Shown piece by piece: positions 52,156 to 60,486 of a stretch of DNA of 64,000 nucleotides. The stretch's first letter is position 1. Every line of letters begins with the position of its first letter. Origin of the DNA: Bacillota bacterium (lineage in GTDB: Bacteria; Bacillota; Negativicutes; CTSoil-072). The stretch covers positions 30,407-94,406 of the forward strand of contig JAGFZV010000013.1 of the NCBI GenBank assembly GCA_017889545.1, in the 5' to 3' direction. The position numbers and the translations under genes were made by a program. Below the pieces are notes generated by a model. That model saw only the letters and a program-made list of their open reading frames with translations. It was not told where the DNA came from and did not search any database.

Positions 52156-54273
52156 TTACCTCCCTGTATTGATCCGAAAATTATCTAAGTAATCTCTGTA
52201 AAGCTGATAGCAGTTCCTACCTTCATAAGTGCGAATCATCTCACGATAGGCACTTTCGGAATCTGTTACGATAAAAACTGTTTGAATTTCTGAGCACTTT
52301 TCAATCTGGGCATCAAATTCCGAATAATAAATCTCGTCTATCAAGACTGCCATCTTATTTTCCGGCAGGATCAACAGGTTCGGCAACTCATTGAAATTCA
52401 CTGCAGGGCACTTACCTACAGCGCCACCCTTCATCCAAAATACTGAGAGTAGTTCTTTAAACTGCCTGCCAAGCGCAACCGATGTTTTATCAAGGAAACT
52501 CAACTTAAAGAAAGCTACATTTGCTTTGAATCCATCAGCCATTGACAACTCAATACCGAGATAGTTTCCTTTTAGCTGTTTACTGTTCACATCACGCCCT
52601 TCAATGGAGCAGACCGTCCGAGGCCATGTGACATAGTGGGCAATACCGAGCTTCTCCCATTCCTCATCGCCTGGCTGGTAGCCCAGATCCATCAGAGCCT
52701 TGGCTTCATCTGCGGAAACCTCGTTGTTGGTCACCATAATACACCGACGTTTGCCGCCATCCTCAGTGTTAAGCAGGTTGACCGCATGGAGAGTAGTGCC
52801 GGAGCCTGCGAAGAAGTCTACGATGAGAGCGTTAGGCTTGTTGGCGACGAAAAAACGCAGTGTATCTTTAACAGCATATATGGATTTGGGGAAAGAAAAT
52901 CGTCGATCATGGAAGATATTGTTTAGGAGTGTAGTCCCATATTCACTTGCAGAGTGTGATTTTTGGTGCCAAATGGTCATAGGACGAACATCTCTATCTT
53001 CAGCGGATTTTAACTCAATAATATATGCGCCGTCTTGATCCTGACCTACAATGTTATACATTCCTTTTTTGAAGTTTTCCTCTTGCCCCTCAGACAAATA
53101 ATATCCGGTTCTTTTTTTGCCGTCCCAACGCCCGAAACTTAAAAAATGCTGTCGGTGCTTATCCATCAATGTTGTAGGCTGCAAATTCCATGTCAGTTCT
53201 GTGCCATTTGCACCAATAGGCCACATTGCCACAACGCCATCAGGAGGTGTGTAGCTGTTTCGATCTTCCGTAAGAGCAAGAACCGGTCCATGACCAACAA
53301 ATTTTCCTGTATTTATTTCAAAAAGAAGTGGATAAAATAGGTTTGGCCTATCTGTTCGCTTTCCATGATTGCTCGCTTGTCTGAGTAAAGCTCTCAATCG
53401 TACTGATTTATCTTTTTCATCTCCTGTTTCCTTTTTTTCTGTGTCACGGAGCATATCAGTACCGTTTGAAATAATTGCAGCATTTCCAATATAAACAAAA
53501 AATATGTATTCCTCACAGCGTGAAAACTCGTTATCCCGCCTGTTCCCTTTGGGATTAATTACAGATGAAATCATTTGCATCCTTGCCGCTGGAAATATTT
53601 CCTCCAACAAGCACCCTAAATGCAGATGTTCTTTCTCATCGATGGTGACAATCAGAACAGCGTCCGCAGGATTCAACAGTTTTTTTGCCAGATTTAATCG
53701 CTTTTCCATCATGGAAAGCCATTTGCTATGGCGATACATATCAGAGCTATCGACATAATCGTTGTTGTACTTCCAATCCTTAGCGCCGGTATTATAGGGC
53801 GGATCAATATAAATACAGTCCACTTTACCCGCATAAAGGTATTCCAGCAACTGCAGCGCATGATAATTGTCAGCCTCAATCAAGGTATGCCAAAGGTCAC
53901 TCGCTGGCGCATTTTCCACATAATCCAACGGTTGAAGGGTAGGATAAATAGGCTCACCAAACGCTGCTATTACTACAAGCTCATCCATCCGGAAGGTTAT
54001 TTCCTGATGAGTTTCCCTGCGGTCACACAGGACTTCCTCTCCGTCAATCTTCAGAATTGTGTAAATATCTCTAACATAGCCGGTTTTCAAAGCAACCTTT
54101 GCTCCAACACGAATCGGTACATCATAAAGTGGTGTACATTCCGGCATATGCTCTTCGAAAACCAGTCCAAATTTTTTCTGTTTTACTAATTTATTTGTTT
54201 CCTGCAATATTCTTTCACGAAGCGCCGGATCATCTATCTGTTGAATTAAATCTTGCAATAACGCCATCACCAT
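52156..54273 (-). CDS. Type III DNA methyltransferase, Mod subunit
   Basis: 705 residues from ATG 54273 (AAGGA 7 bases upstream). N6-adenine or N4-cytosine methyltransferase of the beta class: the catalytic DPPYNTG near residue 158 precedes the SAM motif DFFAGSGTTLHAVNLL near 485. A target-recognition region lies between. It needs the Res partner downstream to cut. The N-terminal 44 bases overlap the end of the radical SAM gene, which makes one transcript likely. Confidence 0.92.
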   Translation of the reverse strand: MVMALLQDLIQQIDDPALRERILQETNKLVKQKKFGLVFEEHMPECTPLYDVPIRVGAKVALKTGYVRDIYTILKIDGEEVLCDRRETHQEITFRMDELVVIAAFGEPIYPTLQPLDYVENAPASDLWHTLIEADNYHALQLLEYLYAGKVDCIYIDPPYNTGAKDWKYNNDYVDSSDMYRHSKWLSMMEKRLNLAKKLLNPADAVLIVTIDEKEHLHLGCLLEEIFPAARMQMISSVINPKGNRRDNEFSRCEEYIFFVYIGNAAIISNGTDMLRDTEKKETGDEKDKSVRLRALLRQASNHGKRTDRPNLFYPLLFEINTGKFVGHGPVLALTEDRNSYTPPDGVVAMWPIGANGTELTWNLQPTTLMDKHRQHFLSFGRWDGKKRTGYYLSEGQEENFKKGMYNIVGQDQDGAYIIELKSAEDRDVRPMTIWHQKSHSASEYGTTLLNNIFHDRRFSFPKSIYAVKDTLRFFVANKPNALIVDFFAGSGTTLHAVNLLNTEDGGKRRCIMVTNNEVSADEAKALMDLGYQPGDEEWEKLGIAHYVTWPRTVCSIEGRDVNSKQLKGNYLGIELSMADGFKANVAFFKLSFLDKTSVALGRQFKELLSVFWMKGGAVGKCPAVNFNELPNLLILPENKMAVLIDEIYYSEFDAQIEKCSEIQTVFIVTDSESAYREMIRTYEGRNCYQLYRDYLDNFRINTGR

Positions 54274-55054
54274 CACCGTATCCTTCAGTTATTGTCTTTT
54301 CTTTTATGTGGTATTGAATACCATGTTCTTCGCAGAAAGCTATCACTTCGGCGGCTCGTTCATTATAAAAATGCTTATGTCCTTTAAAACTACTGGCTTC
54401 CTTGCTGTAATTTGTACGACCAAAAATAATCTTGTCGACAAATCTAACCGTTTGCAACAATATTTGTAAATCCTGATTGATTAGGTTGGGCGTAGGATAA
54501 GGTTCCATGCTTATCCACGTTTTGCAGCCTGCATCATGAAGGGCTTTCAAAGCGGTTAAACGCTCTTGATATGGTGCAGCACCAGGCTCCATTTTTTCTC
54601 GATATCTTTCATCCAAAGATATAAGTGTAATGCCATATTCATTTGTATCAGAAAGCTGTGCAAGCTTTATCGGCAATATCCCCTTAGTTAATATGGTACA
54701 TTTGATTCCTGCTGCATTGAGTTTACGAATTGAAGCGATACTCATCTGCCCGACCTCATCATATCCGTACATAAATGGGTCTGTTGCAAAGCACAGCTGT
54801 ACAGACTCAATTTTATCTTTTAATTTTGGTATCTCTTTATCCAATAATTCAAGCGTATTCGATACGAGCCATGGTCTGCACCAATCTTCGTAGGATTTCA
54901 CCTGCCCGAATCGTTTTTTCATTGTATATGCGTAGCAAGGAAATTTGCACCCATGAGAGCATCCAAGTACATAATTTATTGTATAGTCGCCATACTCTAC
55001 TCCGGTTTTATAGAGCATAGTCTTGCGCTGTATAAAATTTTCTATTTTGGGCAT
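54230..55054 (-). CDS. Radical SAM protein with CX3CX3C motif (SPL/DUF5131-like)
   Basis: 274 residues. The N-terminal motif is GCSHGCKFPCYAY (residues 31-43), three cysteines at 32, 36 and 40, that is CxxxCxxxC instead of the standard CxxxCxxC. The rest (LCFATDPFMYG, CTILTKG, ISLDERYREKMEPGAAPYQERLTAL) resembles the spore photoproduct lyase-like and Gp37/Gp68 groups. It overlaps mod by 44 bases and follows the TcmP gene by 2 bases. A DNA-modifying or DNA-damage role is inferred, no substrate can be assigned. Confidence 0.8.
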   Translation of the reverse strand: MPKIENFIQRKTMLYKTGVEYGDYTINYVLGCSHGCKFPCYAYTMKKRFGQVKSYEDWCRPWLVSNTLELLDKEIPKLKDKIESVQLCFATDPFMYGYDEVGQMSIASIRKLNAAGIKCTILTKGILPIKLAQLSDTNEYGITLISLDERYREKMEPGAAPYQERLTALKALHDAGCKTWISMEPYPTPNLINQDLQILLQTVRFVDKIIFGRTNYSKEASSFKGHKHFYNERAAEVIAFCEEHGIQYHIKEKTITEGYGDGDGVIARFNSTDR

Positions 55055-55056
55055 AT

Positions 55057-56178
55057 TTACTCCCTTCTATCTGAAAAAGAAATGGTCTGTCTCGATATCT
55101 GTGCATCATGATCCTTCTTTAGTACTGATTTAATTTGTGATTTATATCCGTCAGAAGGGAATACCGGATGTTCATCGAGAAGTGACCATACATCATCAAA
55201 TGAAACATCTTTTTTCCCTCGGAAATTATCTTGTACATAGGATGCAACATTATTAATATTATAGCAATATTCATCTATAACGTTTCTGCATAAATTTTCT
55301 TCCATAAAATCCATCACCAACTGTCTTTCTTCTCCATGCCGATTTTTCAAAGAAGATTGATCTCCAAATGTTTTCCAGGCAGTTTTTTTGAAAAGTTTAA
55401 AACCTGCTTCGTGACTAGTGCAATGAACAAGGTCATAAACAAGAGAATTCTTGGTGTTAAAAAAGGGAAATGTAGCAATATAATATTTTCGGTCAGAAGA
55501 ACCTTGCAAAAATTCAATTACTTCCCTCAAACGTTGTTCATAAGCCGTCCTGTTGCTGCCAAAAGGAATCAACTTTTTAACATCGTCAACAAGATATGTC
55601 CCTTCGTATTTCTTCTTTGCGCTATCATTTTTCACCTGACTTATAGCGCGAATGGAATCGGAAATCATATGATTGATAAGCACTTCGCCCCAATTTCTAA
55701 AAAAAGGTAAAATAGCATCCCAGTCGATTGAAGCATCATACGGGTCGTAAAACAAAAAGAAGTGCAAGTGCTTGGCTTGTTTCAGTTGTGACCCAATTGT
55801 TTTGAGAAGTTCATTACCATCGCCAACTGAGGTAACAATTCTAAAATTTCTTTCTTCAGCAGGAAGATGTTTTTTGAGTTCTTCAATCTTATCTTCAGAG
55901 TTATCATTGAGATAAAGGAAAACTTGTTTTTGGGTATATGTTCGTGCAACATCCAATAACACCTCTGCTACGCGCATAGGTGTTCCCTTAACAAACTTGC
56001 CTTCAACGTCCGTATAGATACCGCTATTGCACATGCAATCAATGAAGATCAACCCGTTACATGCGTCAGTTAACATCAGCTTTTGTGCCCATGATTTTAT
56101 ATATTCTTCTATCAAATCAAACTTTTTTACTGTATGCGGGCAGGCTTTACTGATAACCTTTCCGTTATTACTACTCAC
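55057..56178 (-). CDS. tcmP: TcmP, three-Cys-motif partner protein
   Basis: 373 residues from GTG 56178 (GAGGTG 7 bases upstream). Recognised from the N-terminal KFDLIEEYIKSWAQKL, FIDCMCNSGIYTD and GTPMRVAEVLLDVA block, and the FLFYDPYDASIDW region: the TcmP family, which occurs next to radical SAM-like three-Cys proteins. The GxG-like nucleotide-binding segment suggests a methyltransferase-like fold. Its biochemical role is unknown. It is first in the operon with the radical SAM and type III R-M genes. Confidence 0.8.
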   Translation of the reverse strand: MSSNNGKVISKACPHTVKKFDLIEEYIKSWAQKLMLTDACNGLIFIDCMCNSGIYTDVEGKFVKGTPMRVAEVLLDVARTYTQKQVFLYLNDNSEDKIEELKKHLPAEERNFRIVTSVGDGNELLKTIGSQLKQAKHLHFFLFYDPYDASIDWDAILPFFRNWGEVLINHMISDSIRAISQVKNDSAKKKYEGTYLVDDVKKLIPFGSNRTAYEQRLREVIEFLQGSSDRKYYIATFPFFNTKNSLVYDLVHCTSHEAGFKLFKKTAWKTFGDQSSLKNRHGEERQLVMDFMEENLCRNVIDEYCYNINNVASYVQDNFRGKKDVSFDDVWSLLDEHPVFPSDGYKSQIKSVLKKDHDAQISRQTISFSDRRE

Positions 56179-56208
56179 ATGTTCACACCTCGCTATTTAT
56201 CAGCATCT

Positions 56209-56331
56209 TTATCCGACGGTATCAAATCCATAATATCTCCAAGAACTAATTATCCGAAAATTTGTCTCTACGTTTTGAAGGATATCTTGTAGCTTTGCCT
56301 CATGATCATCTGTAACTAATTGTATAGGCAT
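56209..56331 (-). CDS. Short ORF of 40 residues in front of TcmP
   Basis: ATG 56331 follows GAGGGG at 9 bases, a strong site. The peptide, MPIQLVTDDHEAKLQDIL through ISSWRYYGFDTVG, is acidic then aromatic at its end, with no known domain. It ends 31 bases before the TcmP start and is on the same strand. A regulatory or antitoxin-like gene, or a remnant of a longer gene, are options. Confidence 0.45.
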   Translation of the reverse strand: MPIQLVTDDHEAKLQDILQNVETNFRIISSWRYYGFDTVG

Positions 56332-56657
56332 AATTTATCCCCTCAACTTCTGGGTCCAAAGACAATCTTAAAACATAAAGAGTAAATGTATTAAATCATA
56401 TACAATATCTTTTTTACAAATTTAAACAAAGAATAAGGAAACACCTGCCTAAAGAAAGTATTATTTCCAATAAATTTATTTATAATTCACATACAACCAT
56501 CATTTGTCTATATATGGTAATTCGCGCGACTAGGTACTTGTTTTGTGATAACAGAACTGCACTACCCATTCTAATAATCAAGTATGTTTGCTGTCTTGCA
56601 TCCGTTTTTCTCTGTTAAAAGGAAAACTTAATTATATAAATTATTGATAAAATGATA

Positions 56658-56830
56658 GTCTTGAACAAGGGATAGAAGGTGTGGCTGCAAAAATCAAAGT
56701 GTCGCCACAGATGGTGGCGACACCATGTGCTGGTGATACTGAAGAGTTTTGCAGCCAAAGGTTTTAGCCTTTGGTTCAAGACCATGGAGAAACAATGTTG
56801 GAGGCATACTTTCAAAAAGTATGCCTCCAA
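56658..56830. repeat. Cluster of nested and tandem inverted repeats
   Basis: An outer 9-bp repeat (GTCTTGAAC 56658-56666 / GTTCAAGAC 56774-56782) encloses a 10-bp repeat (GGCTGCAAAA / TTTTGCAGCC), the hairpin GTGTCGCCAC/GTGGCGACAC (56699-56723), CACCA/TGGTG and CCAAAGG/CCTTTGG (56755-56774). A separate 15-bp perfect hairpin follows (56798-56812 with 56816-56830). No protein is encoded. A structured RNA or a miniature repeat element are possible. Elsewhere in 56332-56986 I see only AT-rich DNA. Confidence 0.6.
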
Positions 56831-56986
56831 GAAATTATGTTTTAATTTATACGGTCTCTAATAATTGGCACTCGAAAAGGGTGTCTTTTTATTTATATAA
56901 AGCAAATGATTTTATAGACATTTCTTTACTTGCTTATTATTAAAAAGTATAATAAATTAAAAACATACGAAAAGAAGGTTATTAGA

Positions 56987-57445
56987 TTGGATAATGTTGA
57001 TTTAAAAGCAATTAAACAACTTATGAAACAAGCACGTACAACATGGGCAGAATTAGGGGCCTTATTAGGTCTATCTGCTCCAGCTGCAGCTGATAGAGTT
57101 CATAAATTGGAGGTTGCAGGGGTAATCAAGGGATATTCTGCTTTGGTTGATCCCGATGCGATTGGCTGTGGCTTAGCGGCATTAATCTCCATAATCATAG
57201 AAGACCCTGATCAAAGGGCAAATTTATTACGAAAAGTAGATGAGTTGCCTGAAATACAAGAGTGTCATCATGTAGCCGGAGATGTAGATTATATTCTTAA
57301 GGTGCGTTGTGCTGGAACTCGAGATTTAGAAAGATTGATCAGCAAAGAGATCAAATCGTTGTCGGGAATAAAAACAAGAACGATGGTTATTCTTTCGACT
57401 ATAAAAGAAACTCCCATACTACCACTAAGTTTAGTAAAGGAGTAA
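56987..57445 (+). CDS. Lrp/AsnC family transcriptional regulator
   Basis: 152 residues from TTG 56987, with AGAAGG 8 bases upstream; this start begins at the expected DNVDLKAIKQLMKQ. An N-terminal HTH (WAELGALLGLSAPAAADRVHKLE) precedes an RAM/AsnC effector domain with VAGDVDYILKVR. The LysE exporter gene follows 4 bases after, so it probably regulates amino acid efflux, like ArgP/Lrp-LysE pairs. Confidence 0.9.
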   Translation: MDNVDLKAIKQLMKQARTTWAELGALLGLSAPAAADRVHKLEVAGVIKGYSALVDPDAIGCGLAALISIIIEDPDQRANLLRKVDELPEIQECHHVAGDVDYILKVRCAGTRDLERLISKEIKSLSGIKTRTMVILSTIKETPILPLSLVKE

Positions 57446-57449
57446 AAAC

Positions 57450-58073
57450 GTGTTATTTTTACTGAAAGGGATTATTTTGGGCCTATCAATTGCCGCTCCT
57501 GTAGGCCCCATAGGAGTCCTCTGTATTCGACGCACACTAGCCAATGGAATGGGAATTGGTTTTATATCTGGTTTAGGTGCTGCTACAGCCGATGCAATCT
57601 ATGGATTTATTGCTGCACTCGGCATATCGGTTGTAGCGGTTTTTTTATTAGATCACCAAATTTACCTGCGTCTTATTGGCGGAATATTTCTCCTTTATTT
57701 GGGTTATACTACATTTCGGTCCATACCTGCTGAAATATCTGCAAATGCCCCGATAAGCACTGGAGGGCTTATCGGGGCTTATGTATCCACTGTTTTTTTA
57801 ACTCTTACTAATCCAATGACGATACTTTCTTTTGCTGCTGTTTTTGCAGGATTGGGTAGCGGCGATAAAACAGGAGGCTATATGGCGTCATTTTTTTTAG
57901 TTATTGGCGTTTTTCTTGGTTCTGCGCTCTGGTGGTTCATTTTAAGCGGAATGGTAAGTGTTTTGCGTAACAAGTTTGATAAAAAACGTCTACATTGGGT
58001 TAATCGATTTTCAGGGATTACCATTGCTGGCTTTGGGATGTTCAGCCTGATTACCATAGTGGTAACCAGATAG
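57450..58073 (+). CDS. LysE family amino acid exporter
   Basis: 207 residues from GTG 57450 (AAAGGAG 7 bases upstream). Six hydrophobic segments and the family signature GLSIAAPVGPIGVLCIRRTLANGM at the N-terminus; NPMTILSFAAVFAGLG is the second conserved block. Exports lysine, threonine or other amino acids. It is cotranscribed with the Lrp-type regulator upstream. Substrate is unknown. Confidence 0.9.
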   Translation: MLFLLKGIILGLSIAAPVGPIGVLCIRRTLANGMGIGFISGLGAATADAIYGFIAALGISVVAVFLLDHQIYLRLIGGIFLLYLGYTTFRSIPAEISANAPISTGGLIGAYVSTVFLTLTNPMTILSFAAVFAGLGSGDKTGGYMASFFLVIGVFLGSALWWFILSGMVSVLRNKFDKKRLHWVNRFSGITIAGFGMFSLITIVVTR

Positions 58074-58079
58074 CAAAAT

Positions 58080-58135
58080 CGAACTCTTGTTTTTAATGAC
58101 TATACATTGTATAATAAAAATCGAACACATGTTTT
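58080..58135 (+). promoter_or_regulatory. SOS promoter of dinB with two LexA boxes
   Basis: CGAACTCTTGTTTT (58080-58093) and CGAACACATGTTTT (58122-58135) resemble the Firmicute LexA box CGAAC-N4-GTTCG. Between them TTGTTT (58087-58092) and TATAAT (58110-58115) are 17 bases apart. One box overlaps -35 and the other lies just downstream of -10, an arrangement suited to LexA repression. Confidence 0.75.
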
Positions 58136-58151
58136 ATTGGCGGTGAGAGTT

Positions 58152-59390
58152 ATGCAACGGACTATTCTACACGCTGATATCAATAACTTCTATGCCTCGG
58201 TGGAATGTCTTTATCGTCCGGAATTGAGAGAAAAACCGGTTGCTGTCACTGGTGATGTTGAAGCTAGGCATGGAATTATTCTGGCAAAAAACAATCTGGC
58301 TAAAGCGACGGGTGTGAAAACGGGGGAAGCAATCTGGCAAGCCAAACAAAAATGTCCGGAGTTACTTTGTTTGCCGCCTGACTTTCGCAAATATCTGCGT
58401 TTTTCGAAGTTAGCGCGGGCGATCTATGAAGAATATACCGATCAAATTGAACCGTTTGGGATTGATGAGGCGTGGTTAGACGTTACTGGTTCAGTGCACT
58501 TATTCGGTGATGGCAGGGAAATTGCCGATACTATCCGTCAACGATTACGGGATGAATTGGGGATCACCGGTTCAGTCGGAGTATCCTTCAATAAGATTTT
58601 TGCCAAGCTGGGTAGTGATATGAAGAAACCAGATGCAACAACGATCATTACTAGAGATAATTTTCAACAGCTTGTATGGCCTCTTCCTGTTGGTGAACTG
58701 CTTTACGTTGGTCGGTCTACGCAGCAAAAATTGCGTAATCGAGCTATATTTACGATTGGTGATCTGGCGAAACGAGATATTCCTAGTTTGCGGTTGCTGC
58801 TTGGGGTATGGGGCGAAACTCTATGGCATTTCGCCAATGGCTTGGATGTTGCGCCCGTGCGACGTTCAGGCGAAGAAAGTATTATTATAAGTATTGGTAA
58901 CAGTACCACAGCGCCACGAGATCTAATCAATAATGAGGATGTTAAACTCATTTTCTATGTATTGGCGGAAAGTGTAGCAGCACGATTGCGCCAACATGGG
59001 GTGAAATGCAAAACAGTTGCTATCTATGTTCGTAATACAGAACTATTTTCGTTTGAACGTCAAGGAGCACTGCGAAATCCTAGTTCTTTATCGAGCGAAA
59101 TTGTCAGCAAGGCAATGGAATTATTTGTTTCCCATTATTCCTGGGACAAACCGATCCGTAGCATTGGTGTGCGCGGTGCAAATCTGGTGACTGCGGATCA
59201 GCATGTGCAGCTTGAGTTATTTGAGGAAGACAACACAAAGGTTGAAGCACTGGAAAAAATGATGGATGGTATCCGAAAACGATTTGGTCACTACAGCATT
59301 CAAAGGTGTGTGATGTTACAGGATCGGCACTTAACCGGCTTTAATCCCAAGGAAGACCATGTTATCCATCCGGTTTCGTTTTTTAAATAA
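58152..59390 (+). CDS. dinB: DNA polymerase IV (Y-family)
   Basis: 412 residues from ATG 58152; the longer frame to 58107 is upstream of the LexA box and unlikely. Catalytic carboxylates: ILHADINNFYASVE (Asp near residue 8) and PFGIDEAWLDVTGS (Asp/Glu near 105). Little finger and helix-hairpin-helix follow, with GVRGANLV near the end. Error-prone translesion polymerase, under SOS control by the promoter at 58080. A small gene of unknown function follows. Confidence 0.95.
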   Translation: MQRTILHADINNFYASVECLYRPELREKPVAVTGDVEARHGIILAKNNLAKATGVKTGEAIWQAKQKCPELLCLPPDFRKYLRFSKLARAIYEEYTDQIEPFGIDEAWLDVTGSVHLFGDGREIADTIRQRLRDELGITGSVGVSFNKIFAKLGSDMKKPDATTIITRDNFQQLVWPLPVGELLYVGRSTQQKLRNRAIFTIGDLAKRDIPSLRLLLGVWGETLWHFANGLDVAPVRRSGEESIIISIGNSTTAPRDLINNEDVKLIFYVLAESVAARLRQHGVKCKTVAIYVRNTELFSFERQGALRNPSSLSSEIVSKAMELFVSHYSWDKPIRSIGVRGANLVTADQHVQLELFEEDNTKVEALEKMMDGIRKRFGHYSIQRCVMLQDRHLTGFNPKEDHVIHPVSFFK

Positions 59391-59405
59391 GGGGTGATAA
59401 TTGTC

Positions 59406-59636
59406 ATGCGAAAAACATTTCTGACTATAACTGCGAAACACGATCCTAATGGCATGATCTACCCACTAACGATCAACTGGACGGATGGGCAAGTGTATGC
59501 TGTTGATAGAATTATCGATGTGCGGCAAGCTGTTTCTCTAAAATGCGGTGGTCAAGGTCTCCGGTATACTTGTCGTATTGAGGGTAAAGAGATGTATTTG
59601 TTCTATGATGAAGGTAAATGGTTTATCGAGGCATGA
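59406..59636 (+). CDS. Small protein downstream of dinB, unknown function
   Basis: 76 residues from ATG 59406 (GTG 59394 is the alternative). Short beta-rich sequence with the phrase YPLTINWTDGQVYAVDRIIDVR and GLRYTCRIEGKEMYLFYDEGKWF. It resembles a small SH3-like barrel that often follows dinB in Firmicutes; I have no name for the family. Ends before a strong terminator, so it is cotranscribed with dinB. Confidence 0.7.
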   Translation: MRKTFLTITAKHDPNGMIYPLTINWTDGQVYAVDRIIDVRQAVSLKCGGQGLRYTCRIEGKEMYLFYDEGKWFIEA

Positions 59637-59651
59637 AGATGCAGGTTGTTA

Positions 59652-59697
59652 AAATATAAAGTCAGTTGGCCTAAAACCAACTGACTTTATATTTTTG
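59652..59697. terminator. Bidirectional terminator after the dinB unit
   Basis: A perfect 18-bp stem (59652-59669 with 59677-59694), with AAAATATAAA before and ATTTTTG after. It can stop the dinB unit and the converging HTH gene. Confidence 0.85.
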
Positions 59698-59717
59698 ATA
59701 AAAGAATAAAGAAACAT

Positions 59718-59909
59718 TTAACTGGGCTTTAAAGAAGATTTTTTGATTACGTATTCAGTTACCGCTACACAAGGAATTTTCCAGACGCGGTTGTGTCGGA
59801 AACATTTTAATTCCCCGGATGCTAAAAGCGTATATGCTGCATTTTTGCCAATGTTTAGCATGGTGCATAACTCTTCTACGGTTACTAAATCTTCATATTG
59901 ATCAAACAT
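59718..59909 (-). CDS. Excisionase-type HTH protein (first of two)
   Basis: 63 residues, HTH_17 fold: VTVEELCTMLNIGKNAAYTLLASGELKCFRHNRVWKIP. It lies at the left end of a new accessory block. A regulator or Xis of the adjoining element is likely. GGGGGCAA precedes ATG 59909 by 6-13 bases. It is paired with a sister gene 300 bases upstream that has a similar fold. Confidence 0.8.
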   Translation of the reverse strand: MFDQYEDLVTVEELCTMLNIGKNAAYTLLASGELKCFRHNRVWKIPCVAVTEYVIKKSSLKPS

Positions 59910-60016
59910 GATTATATTGCCCCCAATATCAATTTTTTAACTGTGCAATGATTATCTTATACCGATAAATTCACTGCTGTGGAAAGTTGAATAAACGCAT
60001 TATAAAGCAGAAATAA

Positions 60017-60208
60017 TCAAACGGAAGGCTTATTCTTCAGTCTAGTAGCTACATAATCTAAAACGGACTGATAATATATTTTCCATGTTCGCCCTGCTTT
60101 GTAGGCATCTATTTCCTCGTTTGCAATTAATTTATAGATGACTTGACTGCTGCAACTTAAGAGACTTGCAGCATCCGATACATGAATGACAAGTTTTTCG
60201 ACATACAT
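60017..60208 (-). CDS. Excisionase-type HTH protein (second of two)
   Basis: 63 residues from ATG 60208, with GGTGGTG upstream. HTH_17 fold: VIHVSDAASLLSCSSQVIYKLIANEEIDAYKAGRTWKIY. It resembles the downstream HTH gene in size and fold, but only in outline. Both are read toward the dinB unit; the DUF932 operon starts divergently from this region. Confidence 0.75.
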   Translation of the reverse strand: MYVEKLVIHVSDAASLLSCSSQVIYKLIANEEIDAYKAGRTWKIYYQSVLDYVATRLKNKPSV

Positions 60209-60406
60209 TGGTTTCACCACCCTTCCATCATTGTTTATCATTATGTTCGATGGAAAAAGCACAAAAGCGGTTTATTTTGCTACGGAAACAATTGTTGTTT
60301 GTTAATTTTATTCTTTTCAATTGTATATTATATCTGTGAATACATGCAGGTCTTATGGATAGTACCATAAAGCCCTTGCAAAGGAGCATAGTAACACAGA
60401 AAGTCG

Positions 60407-60446
60407 ATGACCACTAATGGCATTACGCTGTTAGCGGTCATTTTTT
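60407..60446 (+). terminator. Hairpin with T-run before the DUF932 gene
   Basis: ATGACCACTAA (60407-60417) pairs with TTAGCGGTCAT (60431-60441) with one mismatch, then TTTTTTC. It lies 40 bases before the ribosome site of the DUF932 gene, so it may be an attenuator. No gene precedes it on this strand that would need it. Confidence 0.6.
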
Positions 60447-60486
60447 CATATATCATCAACATTAATAAAGAAAGAAGGATTGTGTT

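Noticed and set aside
56158..56200. A 12-codon frame (GGAGATATT before ATG) between the short ORF and TcmP
   Set aside because: Too short to support, even though the ribosome site looks good.
56615..56861. Three short frames in both strands around the hairpin cluster
   Set aside because: They are made from inverted repeats and have no ribosome sites, so they are a by-product of symmetry.
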